Assembly (NCBI GenBank): GCA_009779835.1
Contig: WRBD01000008.1
Span: 1-64,000, forward strand
Length of the DNA: 64,000 nucleotides
Source: Defluviitaleaceae bacterium
GTDB lineage: Bacteria; Bacillota; Clostridia; Lachnospirales; WQUN01
Direction: 5' to 3'
Below, one piece after another: positions 8,640 to 18,802 of the stretch; the stretch's first letter is position 1; each line of letters opens with the position of its first letter. A program made the translations under genes and the position numbers. A model generated the notes under the pieces. That model had not been told where the DNA came from, did not search any database, and was given only the letters and a program-made list of their open reading frames with translations.

Positions 8640-10865
8640 TTGCGCTCAATTAGAAAAGTTGTTTTCTTAATTTTATCACTACTCTTTATTGTATTAATGG
8701 TGTCCTATGCGGGAGCAAGCACTCCGGGAAGGTTTGACCTTGACGTAATAATTGTAATTGATAATAGCGGTTCAATGCGTCAAGCTGACCCGGATATGCT
8801 CGCACTAACAGCAGCCAACTTATTCATTGACATGAATGCGGGTTCGGATTCACGCATTGGATATGTTATGTACACGCAGGCAATTGTAGGACGACGTGAC
8901 CTAACCGAGTTGGTCAGTTTCAGAAGAGATATTAAAAATGAAATTTCCGCCACACGCTGGGATCCGAGAGGATGGACAGATATAGCATTAGGGATTGAAA
9001 CCGCGCTTGAGATGTTTGCCAATGAAAGCGACAGGTCGCGTATGCCCATGATAATTCTTTTAAGCGACGGTAATACAGAGCTTGAAGTTCCCGCACATAT
9101 TAATCCGCGCCCGATACGCACCACAGCCGAATCGAATGCGGCACTTGAAGTTGCAATAACAGATGCTGCCAACATGGGTATTCCTATTTACACCATCGGT
9201 TTTAACTTCGATGGTGAGCTTGATATGCCCACGATGGATAGAATAGCTGCCACAACAGGCGGAATAATGCGCGAAACTAATGTTGCAAGCAATCTTCCTG
9301 CTATTATGGGCGAAATATACAGCCATATAACCGGAGCGAGAAGTTCATCCCATCGGATTATCGGAACAGGTTATCCACAGTCTGTAGTCATATCAGTTGA
9401 AAATAATAGCATACATAGTGCGATGGTTACGATAATTTCCGGCAGACCCATAAGAGACATTTCTTTTACCGACCCGCGTGGCGCAGAATATGATGGTTAC
9501 GATGTAAACACAGATGCCAGCGGAGTATACACTTTGCTCACACTTACAAACCCAAGCATGGGTGATTGGACTCTGACCTTTACCGGTTCGTCAGGAGATA
9601 TTATTTTTATTGACTTATTGAGTATCTATGATATGGAGTTTGTGTTTGATCTTCCGCGAACAACACCGAGACCGATGGGAGCGGATTATAGTGAGGCAGA
9701 ATTTTCGTGGCGACTTGAAGACGAAAGTGGCGCAACCGTTACAGATACAGATTTGATTAATAAGCTTGAACCAAGGCTGTTTTTAAGGAGTGCCGACACG
9801 GACACAGAACAAACAATAAATCTAAACCCCGGTGAAACATCTCGCGTTATGCATCTTATTCCGGGTGATTATTCTGCATATATGACTCTAGATAGTGGCG
9901 GAATTATAAGAACATCTCACACGCATACATTCACCGTACCGGAACCGCCGCCGGAACCGGGAATTGCCCCTATAAGCTTTATTCCCGGACAGCTGGGACG
10001 GGACGATACTTACAATGTCTCGATGATGACAATATTTAGCGCCTCAGCCACGATAGATTTACACGATTTTATCCATGTTCCGGTTCATAACTCAATTATT
10101 TCCATAACCGCCGGCAGAGGTGATTGGTTTGATTATATTGAGTGGAATTATGATTCGTTCCGCGAGCGAATAGATTTATCCGCTATCAACGCGGGAAGCA
10201 CTGAAATAAGAGTTACCGTAACCGATGATTTAGACCCCGAAACTAATTTACATTTCACAATCGACATAAATATTTCATCCGGATGGCTTCCCATTATAAT
10301 AGCGGCTGCGATTTTGCTTTTAATTATCATAATCATAATTGCTGCTATTCAAGCAAAAAAACCTAAAATTAACGACCCAATGAGCAAGCTTTATATAAAA
10401 ATGTCGTTACCGTCAAATTTGGATACGGAAGTGCCGCCCGAATATGCACTTGCACTTCCCGCAATAAAAGGCAAAAAATCATTACGCGAAATTATTAACA
10501 TGAATATGAGTATTTCTGAGCCGTACCGTGCCGCGTTTGCACCGATAAGCTGGTTTGCCGACAGAGCGGTTATTTCGGCGAAATCAAAAAGCCTTCTTGA
10601 AATAAAAATTCCGTCAAATGCGGGCTGCACCGTTAAAGTTGATAAACAAACAGGGAAAAATTCCGTGGTATTCGGACGTGATGGAGGTGCGGAAATTCGC
10701 ATAGGTTCCACAAGCAGCGGGTACGATGAATACGACGAATTTGTAATTGAGTTTGGAAGTCCTAATAAAGGCGGCAACAACGCCTCGATGGATTTTTCCG
10801 ATGGATTTAATATACGCAATTCACAGTCAACCGTAAAAATTGATGATGATAATTTTTGGAACTAG
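8640..10865 (+). CDS. membrane-anchored VWA-domain protein
   Basis: I place the start at a TTG (8640) because GGAGGG sits seven bases upstream and the encoded N-terminus is then a clean signal/anchor sequence (SIRKVVFLILSLLFIVLMVS). The track start at 8490 lies inside the transposase remnant. The 741-residue protein carries a von Willebrand factor A domain (about residues 34-230) with an intact MIDAS start, VIIVIDNSGSM. Beta-rich extracellular regions follow, then a strong membrane helix at about 548-572 and a cytoplasmic tail of about 170 residues. VWA domains bind partners through a metal ion. It is first in the eleven-gene cluster, 12 bases before the tubulin-like gene, so it probably couples outside contacts to the inside machinery. 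The partner is not known. Confidence 0.85.
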   Translation: MRSIRKVVFLILSLLFIVLMVSYAGASTPGRFDLDVIIVIDNSGSMRQADPDMLALTAANLFIDMNAGSDSRIGYVMYTQAIVGRRDLTELVSFRRDIKNEISATRWDPRGWTDIALGIETALEMFANESDRSRMPMIILLSDGNTELEVPAHINPRPIRTTAESNAALEVAITDAANMGIPIYTIGFNFDGELDMPTMDRIAATTGGIMRETNVASNLPAIMGEIYSHITGARSSSHRIIGTGYPQSVVISVENNSIHSAMVTIISGRPIRDISFTDPRGAEYDGYDVNTDASGVYTLLTLTNPSMGDWTLTFTGSSGDIIFIDLLSIYDMEFVFDLPRTTPRPMGADYSEAEFSWRLEDESGATVTDTDLINKLEPRLFLRSADTDTEQTINLNPGETSRVMHLIPGDYSAYMTLDSGGIIRTSHTHTFTVPEPPPEPGIAPISFIPGQLGRDDTYNVSMMTIFSASATIDLHDFIHVPVHNSIISITAGRGDWFDYIEWNYDSFRERIDLSAINAGSTEIRVTVTDDLDPETNLHFTIDINISSGWLPIIIAAAILLLIIIIIIAAIQAKKPKINDPMSKLYIKMSLPSNLDTEVPPEYALALPAIKGKKSLREIINMNMSISEPYRAAFAPISWFADRAVISAKSKSLLEIKIPSNAGCTVKVDKQTGKNSVVFGRDGGAEIRIGSTSSGYDEYDEFVIEFGSPNKGGNNASMDFSDGFNIRNSQSTVKIDDDNFWN

Positions 10866-10877
10866 GAGGGTTCTTTT

Positions 10878-13800
10878 ATGGCACTTGGGAAAATGCAGAG
10901 GGAACATCTTGAATCGGAACTTCTACTAAGTAAAGGCGGAGGTATTTATTACGATAACGCCCGCGTAGAAGCAAGCGAAACAGAAGCGACACTGTTCGTT
11001 GGGCTTGGAGGAACAGGTGCGGATATGCTGATTCGCATAAAAAATGAGGTTAAGCGACGCATGGTTTTACCTTCCACAAACGGAAAAATCGTTTCCGATA
11101 CGCCGCAAAATATAGGATTCCTCGCGATTGACACAGATAAAACATCTATGAAAAAAGCATGGGGTACGGCGACTTTCGACCAATTTGGTTCGGAGTTTTG
11201 TTCAATTGCGGTCCATGATAAGCAAGCTATCGTTACAAAATGGAAATCGCTTGCGGAATCCAATGCCGAAGAAGCATCTTGGTACGATAAAATTGATGCG
11301 GAAGCCGCATTGCCCGGCGCAGGCGGCAAACGTCAAATAGGACGGCTTTTACTTTTTGAAAATATAAGAAACGTAACCGACTGCATGGAAAGAAAGATTA
11401 GATGTTTAATCGCCGGCGGCATTAATAATGTAACAGTTGTAGTTGTTGCAGGTATCGCCGGCGGAACAGGCTCGGGTACGTATATTGATATCGCCTATAT
11501 CGCGCGAAAAGTTCTTGAGGAGCTTGCGATTCCCGGAAGAAATATTTTCGGTTATATAGTCTTGCCGGACGTAAACTTATTAAACGGCGGTAATCAAGAT
11601 GTTTTAAAACGCAACGGATTCGCCGCGTTAAAAGAACTCGACTATTGGATGAGTCCCGGTAAATATGAACATGATGATCAATTTGTTCAGAGTTACGGTG
11701 CAGGTGTGAGCGTTCGTTCTATCGCGAGCCGCCCATTTAATTTTTGTCACTTACTTTCCGCGCAAGACATGAACGGAATGCCTCTTACTTATAACAAAGT
11801 TATCAGTAGTATGGCGGAAAATATTTTTGCATATATTGCGGCGGAAGTTGGAGCTACTGCCGATAGTAGCGGCAACAGCACAATGGGTGCTATGTATGAC
11901 AATATTAACGAGTATATAGACAGTCTTTCGGCTAAAGCACCGATTCCCGCGTGTTATCGGTACCTTGCGGTTGGAAGCACAAAATTGGAAATTCCTTATG
12001 AAGAAATTTCTACGTTGCTTGCAATTGAATTATTTAAACGTCTTCAACCTACATTTGATTTGCGTCCGACAGAAGAAACTTTTAAGACGGATATGACAGC
12101 TTTACGGCTTGTTCCCAAAGACGTTGTACACAACAGCCTTACAAGAAAAGTTCCCCCGTCACCCCTTGATGGGCAGCCAAATTATCAGCACGGACAAATT
12201 TGGGGTGGCGAAAACGTCGGGCCAAGAAACAACCGCGCTTATGGGGATGTTTATCAGTGGATTGCACGCGAATTTCAAATTGCGGTAACTGAAAGTATCA
12301 AGAATTGGTCTAACGACCAAATAGGGGTTTTTCAAAATTTTATCTCGGACAGCATGAAAAAGCCCGACCGTGGGCCAGTGTATCTTTCCGCATTGATAAA
12401 ATCCGATAACAAGTGGAGTATAATCCCAACCCTAACAAGCATGGCGGAGCAATGCGACGGCATTGCCGCAACTTGTATGTCGCAAGTTGGGCAAATTGAA
12501 AATAAACTTCAATCCGCTTACAACGCGGGTCATGGAAAACTTATAAACAGAGGAAAATACGTCAGTGATTATTTGTCGGCGTTATTTGAGTGGATGAATA
12601 ATGAAAACGCAATATATGTTTATCCAGAACGCGCAAAAGAAATTCGCGCACTTCGCGACAGACTTCAAGTTTATTATGATAAAGTTTTTTCAAAGCTTGC
12701 CGATGTTCTTGAAGCATTGCCTGATATTTTCCGTCAAAATTATGATTACATGGTAATTGCTGAACGCGAAGCGGAAAGCGAAGGCCGGATTGAAAACGAC
12801 ACAAGACTTATTTGGCCGCTTAAATATGTGAAAAAGAAAGCCACGGAGTTACGTGATTTTGACAAAATGCTTGATGAGGGAGTTATTCGTTTCCTTGACG
12901 ACATGACTGTTAATCTTTCACGTTGGACGGGAAACGACCTTGAAAATTTAGACGAAGCTTCATCTGGCACGGACGTTCCGGGATTCATTTCTCATTTTAT
13001 CAGCGAGCAGTTCGGCGGTCTTCTTACAATTAACATGGAAGATATTATGCGAAGCAAAGAAGGCGCGGATGATTTGGACAGATACCTTCATCTAACCTTA
13101 CCAGGCATGAAAGATAAAGCGGTGCCGATGTTTAGTATGAGGCAACAATTCAGAAATAACGGCATAGCTGAATTCGGGCTTACTTCCGTTCCGCAGGATT
13201 GCCTTGAAATTAAATCCGCCGCAAATAAATATGTAAAATCTGACAAAATGTTTATTAAAACAAGTAAAGAAAAGACGCGTCTTTATTTTGTTAAAGTTGT
13301 TTCCGGTGTTCCATTGTATGCATACTCTAAAATTGAGGACATGGAAAAAGAATACGAAACTGCGAAAAGAACTACAACCACCCGCGATGGCACACATCTT
13401 TACGGCAAATGGTGGGAGCGCGACGTTATGCCTTCTCCGTTGCCGGAAAAAGCTTGGACACCTACGGTTTACACAAACCCGGATGCGAAAGCATATAATG
13501 ACTCCATTAGCGAAGCATTTAATTTCTGCTTAAAAAATAGTATTATCCGCCCTGATAACGAAAACAGCCCATCGAGATATTACTTATACATAGCAGATCC
13601 GAAAAAAGCGGATTTGTCAAATTTAGATTTTGGCGAAATGTCGATTCAAGAAAAACTTAGTGTGTTAGAAGAAGAATTTAACAGTTTATGGAGCGGAAAT
13701 TCGATTGAACTTGTAGGCATGGGAACAAGCAGCACTGCTGACTTCTTGGAAACCATACGTCTAAGCGTTTTACGCTTACCGCGCATTTGCAATGAACTTA

Positions 13801-14282
13801 AACGCCAGCGCGAAATAGCTTCAAGTTTTGTGCAAATGAAGAAAGAACTTGGCGACCCGAATGTATTCGCATCAGCTTTAATTTGCGGGCTTGTTACAAA
13901 ACAAGATTTAAATATCGTATTAAAGCGTTCCATAGGCTCGGCAAGTTATGAAGCACTTTACGACATAACTCTCGAAAAACCTTTTGGTGAACACGAAGCA
14001 TATACCGCTTTCCGTAAACTCTTGGACGATGAACGGCGCGATGAAATTGAAATGATGCGAAAAGAAATGCTAAAACGCATATCAAGAGACGACACAGAAA
14101 AATCCGAAGTTACGGAACGCGTTGAAACCATCGTAAAAACGTACACAAATGGTCTTCAAGAAATTAAAGGTCGCATAGAACGCGCACCGGCAGATAGACG
14201 CAAACCCTTGAAGGATATTTATTCATTTTACGATTCTGTTTTAAAAGTTGCGGAAAGATATAAAAATAACTATTTGGTTTAA
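10878..14282 (+). CDS. tubulin-like protein (Tubulin_2 type)
   Basis: The 1134-residue product has two features of the tubulin/FtsZ nucleotide-binding fold: an N-terminal glycine loop (FVGLGGTGADML, about residues 40-51) and the tubulin signature GGTGSG at about 195-200 within VVVVAGIAGGTGSGTYIDIA. RQIGRLLLF at about 152-160 also fits the large bacterial tubulin-like family that is often annotated beside VWA and GTPase genes. The remaining roughly 800 residues are unlike FtsZ and largely helical in appearance. There is no signal peptide or membrane helix, so it is cytoplasmic. The start lies behind AGGAGGG. Whether it polymerises or hydrolyses GTP cannot be told from sequence; FtsZ itself is clearly excluded by size. 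Confidence 0.8.
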   Translation: MALGKMQREHLESELLLSKGGGIYYDNARVEASETEATLFVGLGGTGADMLIRIKNEVKRRMVLPSTNGKIVSDTPQNIGFLAIDTDKTSMKKAWGTATFDQFGSEFCSIAVHDKQAIVTKWKSLAESNAEEASWYDKIDAEAALPGAGGKRQIGRLLLFENIRNVTDCMERKIRCLIAGGINNVTVVVVAGIAGGTGSGTYIDIAYIARKVLEELAIPGRNIFGYIVLPDVNLLNGGNQDVLKRNGFAALKELDYWMSPGKYEHDDQFVQSYGAGVSVRSIASRPFNFCHLLSAQDMNGMPLTYNKVISSMAENIFAYIAAEVGATADSSGNSTMGAMYDNINEYIDSLSAKAPIPACYRYLAVGSTKLEIPYEEISTLLAIELFKRLQPTFDLRPTEETFKTDMTALRLVPKDVVHNSLTRKVPPSPLDGQPNYQHGQIWGGENVGPRNNRAYGDVYQWIAREFQIAVTESIKNWSNDQIGVFQNFISDSMKKPDRGPVYLSALIKSDNKWSIIPTLTSMAEQCDGIAATCMSQVGQIENKLQSAYNAGHGKLINRGKYVSDYLSALFEWMNNENAIYVYPERAKEIRALRDRLQVYYDKVFSKLADVLEALPDIFRQNYDYMVIAEREAESEGRIENDTRLIWPLKYVKKKATELRDFDKMLDEGVIRFLDDMTVNLSRWTGNDLENLDEASSGTDVPGFISHFISEQFGGLLTINMEDIMRSKEGADDLDRYLHLTLPGMKDKAVPMFSMRQQFRNNGIAEFGLTSVPQDCLEIKSAANKYVKSDKMFIKTSKEKTRLYFVKVVSGVPLYAYSKIEDMEKEYETAKRTTTTRDGTHLYGKWWERDVMPSPLPEKAWTPTVYTNPDAKAYNDSISEAFNFCLKNSIIRPDNENSPSRYYLYIADPKKADLSNLDFGEMSIQEKLSVLEEEFNSLWSGNSIELVGMGTSSTADFLETIRLSVLRLPRICNELKRQREIASSFVQMKKELGDPNVFASALICGLVTKQDLNIVLKRSIGSASYEALYDITLEKPFGEHEAYTAFRKLLDDERRDEIEMMRKEMLKRISRDDTEKSEVTERVETIVKTYTNGLQEIKGRIERAPADRRKPLKDIYSFYDSVLKVAERYKNNYLV

Positions 14283-14329
14283 AAAGTCAATCACAATACA
14301 GCAACATCCGAAAGGGGTTTCTGTGCGTT

Positions 14330-16390
14330 ATGAAAGTGCAAGCCGATGATATTATTAAAAAAATATCGGAGATTCGTTCGTTTACCGATGACAGTTACTT
14401 GAAAACAACGCATTACGCCATCTTTCTTTTGTTTGGTTGCTTGGACGAAATGAAAGTAACATTGGAGCAACGTGCGAGAGAGATTATAGTTGACAAAAAA
14501 GCCATTTCATTTTTAACAGTGGAAAATGCAGCCGGTGTTGCGCAAGATGTTAAATCGGCCATTGATGAAGTTTCGCGAAGCGGCGTTGATTTGCAAAACC
14601 TTACGGAACTTCATTTTTGCCCGATTATTGTTTCGGATATGGCTGCCCCTGCACTTTATGGCGAGGTTGTTGATGTACTTGAAACGTATAAGCAAAATAA
14701 TGATTTACTTACCATTTGGAAGCCGTTTATCATTCTTAATACGGAAGAACACTCTACAATCGAGTGGTTGAATGTAATTTCACTTAAAATGAAAGAGCTT
14801 TCAGATAATGGTGCGGCGAATTGTTGTCGTTGTTGCATAATGACGCGAAAGGATGAAGATTTTTTTGCTGTAACTGACGAGCGACTTTTAAATACGGTTT
14901 TATTTGTGTCACTTCTTCACGCAAATGACACTACGCGTGAAGGAATTGGGCGGTGTATTGCTTATCGCAGAGAATATCCCGAAGAGTTTTATTATACTGC
15001 GCAAACAGTTTTTATTTCTAATCCGGTCATAATGCGCACGTTGCACTGCATCCGAATGCTTCTTGACCGCATAGATGAAGAAGGTGGCACAGAGCAAGAA
15101 CTGGATTTAACATTTACGGGGGAAATACTGGAACCGCTTTACGCAAGACTGCCGAATGAAGGGGAGCAAGTTACATTTGTCCCTCTATTAGGTGTTATGC
15201 CGGAACCTAACGGAAGCATGGACGGGTTTATGTCGCGGCTTAAAGAATTTGCAAAAACACATTATCTTTCCCAATTTGACATCAATAAAGCAGATATTTT
15301 TCTACGTTTCCGCAAGGGGTTTTTGCGCTCGTTTATTGAGTCGGGCATGAATGTGGAATTTTTGCACGGGATAATAGGTAATGATAATGAAATTAAAAAA
15401 TTATCAAGAACAACAGTTGCTGTTCAAATGAGTTCCTTGCCGGCGTTTACGCGAAAAAGTGGAATTTCCTCTGAAAATTTAGATTTGTATGCAATTATCG
15501 AAAGCAAATTGCGCTCGAAGCTTAACAGCTTAGGTTCCGAGTTGGTTGAGGAATTTCTGCGAAGCGAAGAATTTATTTCGCTTCCCGCGCTTTATAACGA
15601 TGCGCGAAAATTACTTAGAGACGTTTCAAACGAACTTGTCGAAGAAGTTGACAGACGAAACAGAAGCGGTGTTGAAATTTACTTAGACTTACTGGGCGAG
15701 CCGGATGAACAACTTGTCTTCAACGTGGCGAAAGAGCTTAGCTCGCAGTCAATTTTTTCTCAATTTATCTCCGACATCACGCTTGCTATGGAAAGAAGCG
15801 ACGAAGATGGCGTCAATGAAGCTTTGGGGGATTTATTGGAGTCCCTTTACAACTCCGTAAGGGGGCTTTCCGGCGGAAGCGGCGCAAGAGATTATATGAA
15901 CTTACTTTCGCGTACATGCCAAAATCCTTCTGATAATGTTGTAAAACACTGTATTCAAAAAATAAGTTCGCAGTTGAAATTTCCGATGCGTTTTAATAAT
16001 AAAACCGGGCGCAAAAAATGCACTTTTATGTGGGGAAGCCAAGATAATAATTTCTATAGCGCATGGGAGCGGCAACAAACTATTTCAAACACAGATAATG
16101 AATTTTTACCAATACCCTCGAAAGAACGATTTGTAATTCTTTCAGTTTCACCTGCGTTTACAATGAAAGATATACGCGGCATCACAGGTGCTGCGCAAAC
16201 ACAACAGGAACCGGAAGAGCCGCAAATTTATGAAATACCGCCTGAATCAATTCCGAAACCGGCGGAAGAACCGGAATTGCCCCGGAAACCGATAGAAAAA
16301 TCAGCTCCGCCGCCTGAACCTGATGAATGGTCAATACCTGACTCTCAACCAACGCAACCTCTTGAAGACATAGAAAACCCGTGGGAGTAA
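14330..16390 (+). CDS. large protein of unknown family with proline-rich tail
   Basis: I do not recognise this 686-residue protein. It is soluble-looking, with no signal peptide or membrane helix. It is rich in charged helical segments and ends in a disordered acidic proline-rich tail (about residues 620-686, repeated PEEP/PEP motifs) of the kind that recruits partners. A cysteine cluster, CCRCC, occurs near residue 165. It lies 47 bases after the tubulin-like gene and 28 before the next gene, so it is a core member of the cluster. By position it could be an adaptor between the tubulin-like protein and the GTPase module, which is inference. The ATG is preceded by AAAGGGG at a rather long spacing. 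Confidence 0.7.
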   Translation: MKVQADDIIKKISEIRSFTDDSYLKTTHYAIFLLFGCLDEMKVTLEQRAREIIVDKKAISFLTVENAAGVAQDVKSAIDEVSRSGVDLQNLTELHFCPIIVSDMAAPALYGEVVDVLETYKQNNDLLTIWKPFIILNTEEHSTIEWLNVISLKMKELSDNGAANCCRCCIMTRKDEDFFAVTDERLLNTVLFVSLLHANDTTREGIGRCIAYRREYPEEFYYTAQTVFISNPVIMRTLHCIRMLLDRIDEEGGTEQELDLTFTGEILEPLYARLPNEGEQVTFVPLLGVMPEPNGSMDGFMSRLKEFAKTHYLSQFDINKADIFLRFRKGFLRSFIESGMNVEFLHGIIGNDNEIKKLSRTTVAVQMSSLPAFTRKSGISSENLDLYAIIESKLRSKLNSLGSELVEEFLRSEEFISLPALYNDARKLLRDVSNELVEEVDRRNRSGVEIYLDLLGEPDEQLVFNVAKELSSQSIFSQFISDITLAMERSDEDGVNEALGDLLESLYNSVRGLSGGSGARDYMNLLSRTCQNPSDNVVKHCIQKISSQLKFPMRFNNKTGRKKCTFMWGSQDNNFYSAWERQQTISNTDNEFLPIPSKERFVILSVSPAFTMKDIRGITGAAQTQQEPEEPQIYEIPPESIPKPAEEPELPRKPIEKSAPPPEPDEWSIPDSQPTQPLEDIENPWE

Positions 16391-16418
16391 TATTATTCAG
16401 AAACGGAGGTGTTTCCAC

Positions 16419-17042
16419 ATGCAACCGATAGCGTTGTTAAATCTTTCGGGTAAATATGTAAACGGAGAAGTTTCCCTTTCATGGAAATACCCGCCGCAAT
16501 CGCCCGACACTGTTTATGTGTTACCTGTTTGCGGAACGGGAGCTACCCGCCGTGCAAATACAACAGAAATGTCGGAGCATATGTTGCGAGATGTTACAAG
16601 CGGAACGAAGTTTAAATATCAATTCCGAAGCCCGCATGGTGTAATGCGTTGCGAATTTCTTGTTTTTCTTGGGAATAGCGGCGACGATATTCCTAATATG
16701 GAAAGGCTTTTGGATAACCCGGCACTTACCGTTACTGTTACCGTGGGAAATGCAATTGTTTTTTACGATGTGAAAACAACAAAAGTGGAAAACGATTTTG
16801 TGAAACATATAATCACTTTAAAATCATCATGCAGTATGGAGCAGGGAATATTAGGATATTCGTTTGCATCGTGCGAGAGAAGGTTTTCCGCACCTTTTCC
16901 GGGAGCGATTGAACGAGGGAAACGAAAGTACCCTCCGTTTTACACACGTGTAGGTTCAGATGTTTTTGTTGAAGTTGTAAACGGGACAAACGCTGATGTT
17001 CAAACAATTGCAAAACCAATATCCACATTTCTGTTCGGATAA
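16419..17042 (+). CDS. small beta-rich protein of unknown function
   Basis: The 207-residue product has alternating hydrophobic residues suggesting a beta-sandwich. The N-terminal SLSWKYPPQSPDTVYVLPV is reminiscent of a fibronectin type III strand pattern. It has no signal peptide, membrane helix or catalytic motif. The start follows an excellent GGAGGTG. It sits between the 686-residue unknown and the GTPase with short gaps, so it is probably translated as part of the same complex. I cannot name a family. Confidence 0.65.
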   Translation: MQPIALLNLSGKYVNGEVSLSWKYPPQSPDTVYVLPVCGTGATRRANTTEMSEHMLRDVTSGTKFKYQFRSPHGVMRCEFLVFLGNSGDDIPNMERLLDNPALTVTVTVGNAIVFYDVKTTKVENDFVKHIITLKSSCSMEQGILGYSFASCERRFSAPFPGAIERGKRKYPPFYTRVGSDVFVEVVNGTNADVQTIAKPISTFLFG

Positions 17043-17062
17043 AATTTACAGGAGGCTTTTTA

Positions 17063-18802
17063 ATGTCATATTACCCAATTAAATGCCCATATTGCTTGGA
17101 GGAACTCTCAAACGAAGATATCTGTTTTAATATGAAAACAGGAATCGAAGGTAAGCGGCGCGAAATAAGAGAAGATTCTCCCATGCAAAACTCGGGTTCT
17201 TTCAATGGTTTGCCGGAATCAAGCAAACGGACAGCTTCTGTAGATGGCACACCCCTTCCGGATATCAGTTGGCTGGAGGATGATAGCAACAGTGATGCGG
17301 GTTGGCTGGATAGCTCTGATAGTAAAAAAAGCTCTGCCAATCGACAAATTAACGCGCCGACGGAAGGTTTTTATACTTTGTCCGAATTAAAAAAACATTT
17401 CGGTGAAGAAAATGTGAAGCCGCTTTTAGACAGGGATGTTCATGCACCGCCTGCACTTGCAAACAAGCCGGAATATAGAGCAGATTTACTTGTCGGCGTT
17501 GAAATTACAACTCGTAAAGATGGATATGAAACCACCACTACTTACAGGAAGCGTTATTGTGAGTGTGAAAAAGAACTTATGAACGCCGCCGGAATGAAAG
17601 CAAGCTATGTAATTTTGATGCTTGGGCCAAGTAGTTCAGGTAAAACAATGTTTTTAATTGCGTTGCACAAAGCATTGAAAGTTGACGGCGGGTATCTTTT
17701 ACCGCCACCTGAAGACGAAAATTCTCGAGGGGGTATTGCAAAACTTCTTGTCACTGTTTTGTCTGGCGGAGGAGAAGGAGATACGTCACTTAATAAAATG
17801 TCGGATGATTTATTCGATGACGGAAAATTGCCGTTGTCAACATTTTCGTTGGAAAATGAACCGCTTGTGCTGGACGTTTCTGTAGATTTTAAAAATGGGA
17901 AAAGTAATAACGCGCTTTTATTTCTTCGCGATATGCCGGGTGAATGGTTAACGAAACCGGACAAAGCAGAAGAACTTGAAACTATTGCAAAGCAGTTTTC
18001 ATTATTTGATGCATTCATAATGATGCTGGATCCGTTTACATTCACAAGCCGCAATGTTTTCAGAAGCGAAGGTAATAATGAAAATATGGATAAAATAAAA
18101 TTAAAATATATAGACATCCTCAATGGAGTTTTGACAGGTCAAGTTGTGCCCTATGTGGGCGGAAAAAAAATAAACAAACCAACAGCCGTAGTAATAACAA
18201 AGGGCGACCATTTTTTCAATCAGCAGAATTATCAACGATTGGAGCAAAATGGTGTTGCGCGCTCGTTCCCAACGCTTACCTCTTGGCAGAAAGCCAGTTT
18301 TGATAAACTTTATTTTTCCGAAATAGATAATGATGTCGGGCGCATTTTAAACAGCCTTTCAATCAATATAATAAATATGCTTGAAAAAAATTTCGGAAAT
18401 ACATTTTACGCTTTGGTTTCTGCGTTAAGCAAACTTCCAATTGACATCGAATATAATAAAGAAGGCTCTCTTGGGCGGGGCGATTACGTTTCTAACCCCA
18501 ATGTTATAAAGCCGTGGCGTGTCGCAGACCCGTTTATTCGTATGCTTATGCGACTTAATATTGTGCCGCCGTTTGACAAAGTTGAAATTCGCACGATTGA
18601 TATGGAACCACACGATTTAAGGCTTGGACGAAACACAAAATATCTCGCGGAAGTTAATGATTGGGGCAGGACATACTGTAATGCATGGGACGACCTTGCG
18701 GGTGAAATTTTGCCGACAAAAGGCGGACAAACGAGGCAGACGGGATCGGGGCAACCACAAAAACCGCCAAGAAAAGGAATCTTCGGAGGGTGGAAAAAAT
18801 GA
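17063..18802 (+). CDS. zinc-ribbon P-loop GTPase-like protein
   Basis: This 579-residue protein contains a P-loop, GPSSSGKT (residues 188-195), a Walker B/G3-like LLFLRDMPGEW (about 285-295) and a G4-like ITKGD (about 378-382), which together indicate a TRAFAC-type GTPase. Its zinc ribbon appears split: CPYC at residues 8-11 and CEC at 166-168, separated by a long acidic serine-rich insertion. It resembles the double-GTPase proteins predicted to pair with GAP1-type partners in bacterial conflict or signalling loci. The next gene is such a candidate and overlaps it by four bases (ATGA). The C-terminus is basic and glycine-rich. Nucleotide specificity is inferred only from the TKGD motif. Confidence 0.75.
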   Translation: MSYYPIKCPYCLEELSNEDICFNMKTGIEGKRREIREDSPMQNSGSFNGLPESSKRTASVDGTPLPDISWLEDDSNSDAGWLDSSDSKKSSANRQINAPTEGFYTLSELKKHFGEENVKPLLDRDVHAPPALANKPEYRADLLVGVEITTRKDGYETTTTYRKRYCECEKELMNAAGMKASYVILMLGPSSSGKTMFLIALHKALKVDGGYLLPPPEDENSRGGIAKLLVTVLSGGGEGDTSLNKMSDDLFDDGKLPLSTFSLENEPLVLDVSVDFKNGKSNNALLFLRDMPGEWLTKPDKAEELETIAKQFSLFDAFIMMLDPFTFTSRNVFRSEGNNENMDKIKLKYIDILNGVLTGQVVPYVGGKKINKPTAVVITKGDHFFNQQNYQRLEQNGVARSFPTLTSWQKASFDKLYFSEIDNDVGRILNSLSINIINMLEKNFGNTFYALVSALSKLPIDIEYNKEGSLGRGDYVSNPNVIKPWRVADPFIRMLMRLNIVPPFDKVEIRTIDMEPHDLRLGRNTKYLAEVNDWGRTYCNAWDDLAGEILPTKGGQTRQTGSGQPQKPPRKGIFGGWKK

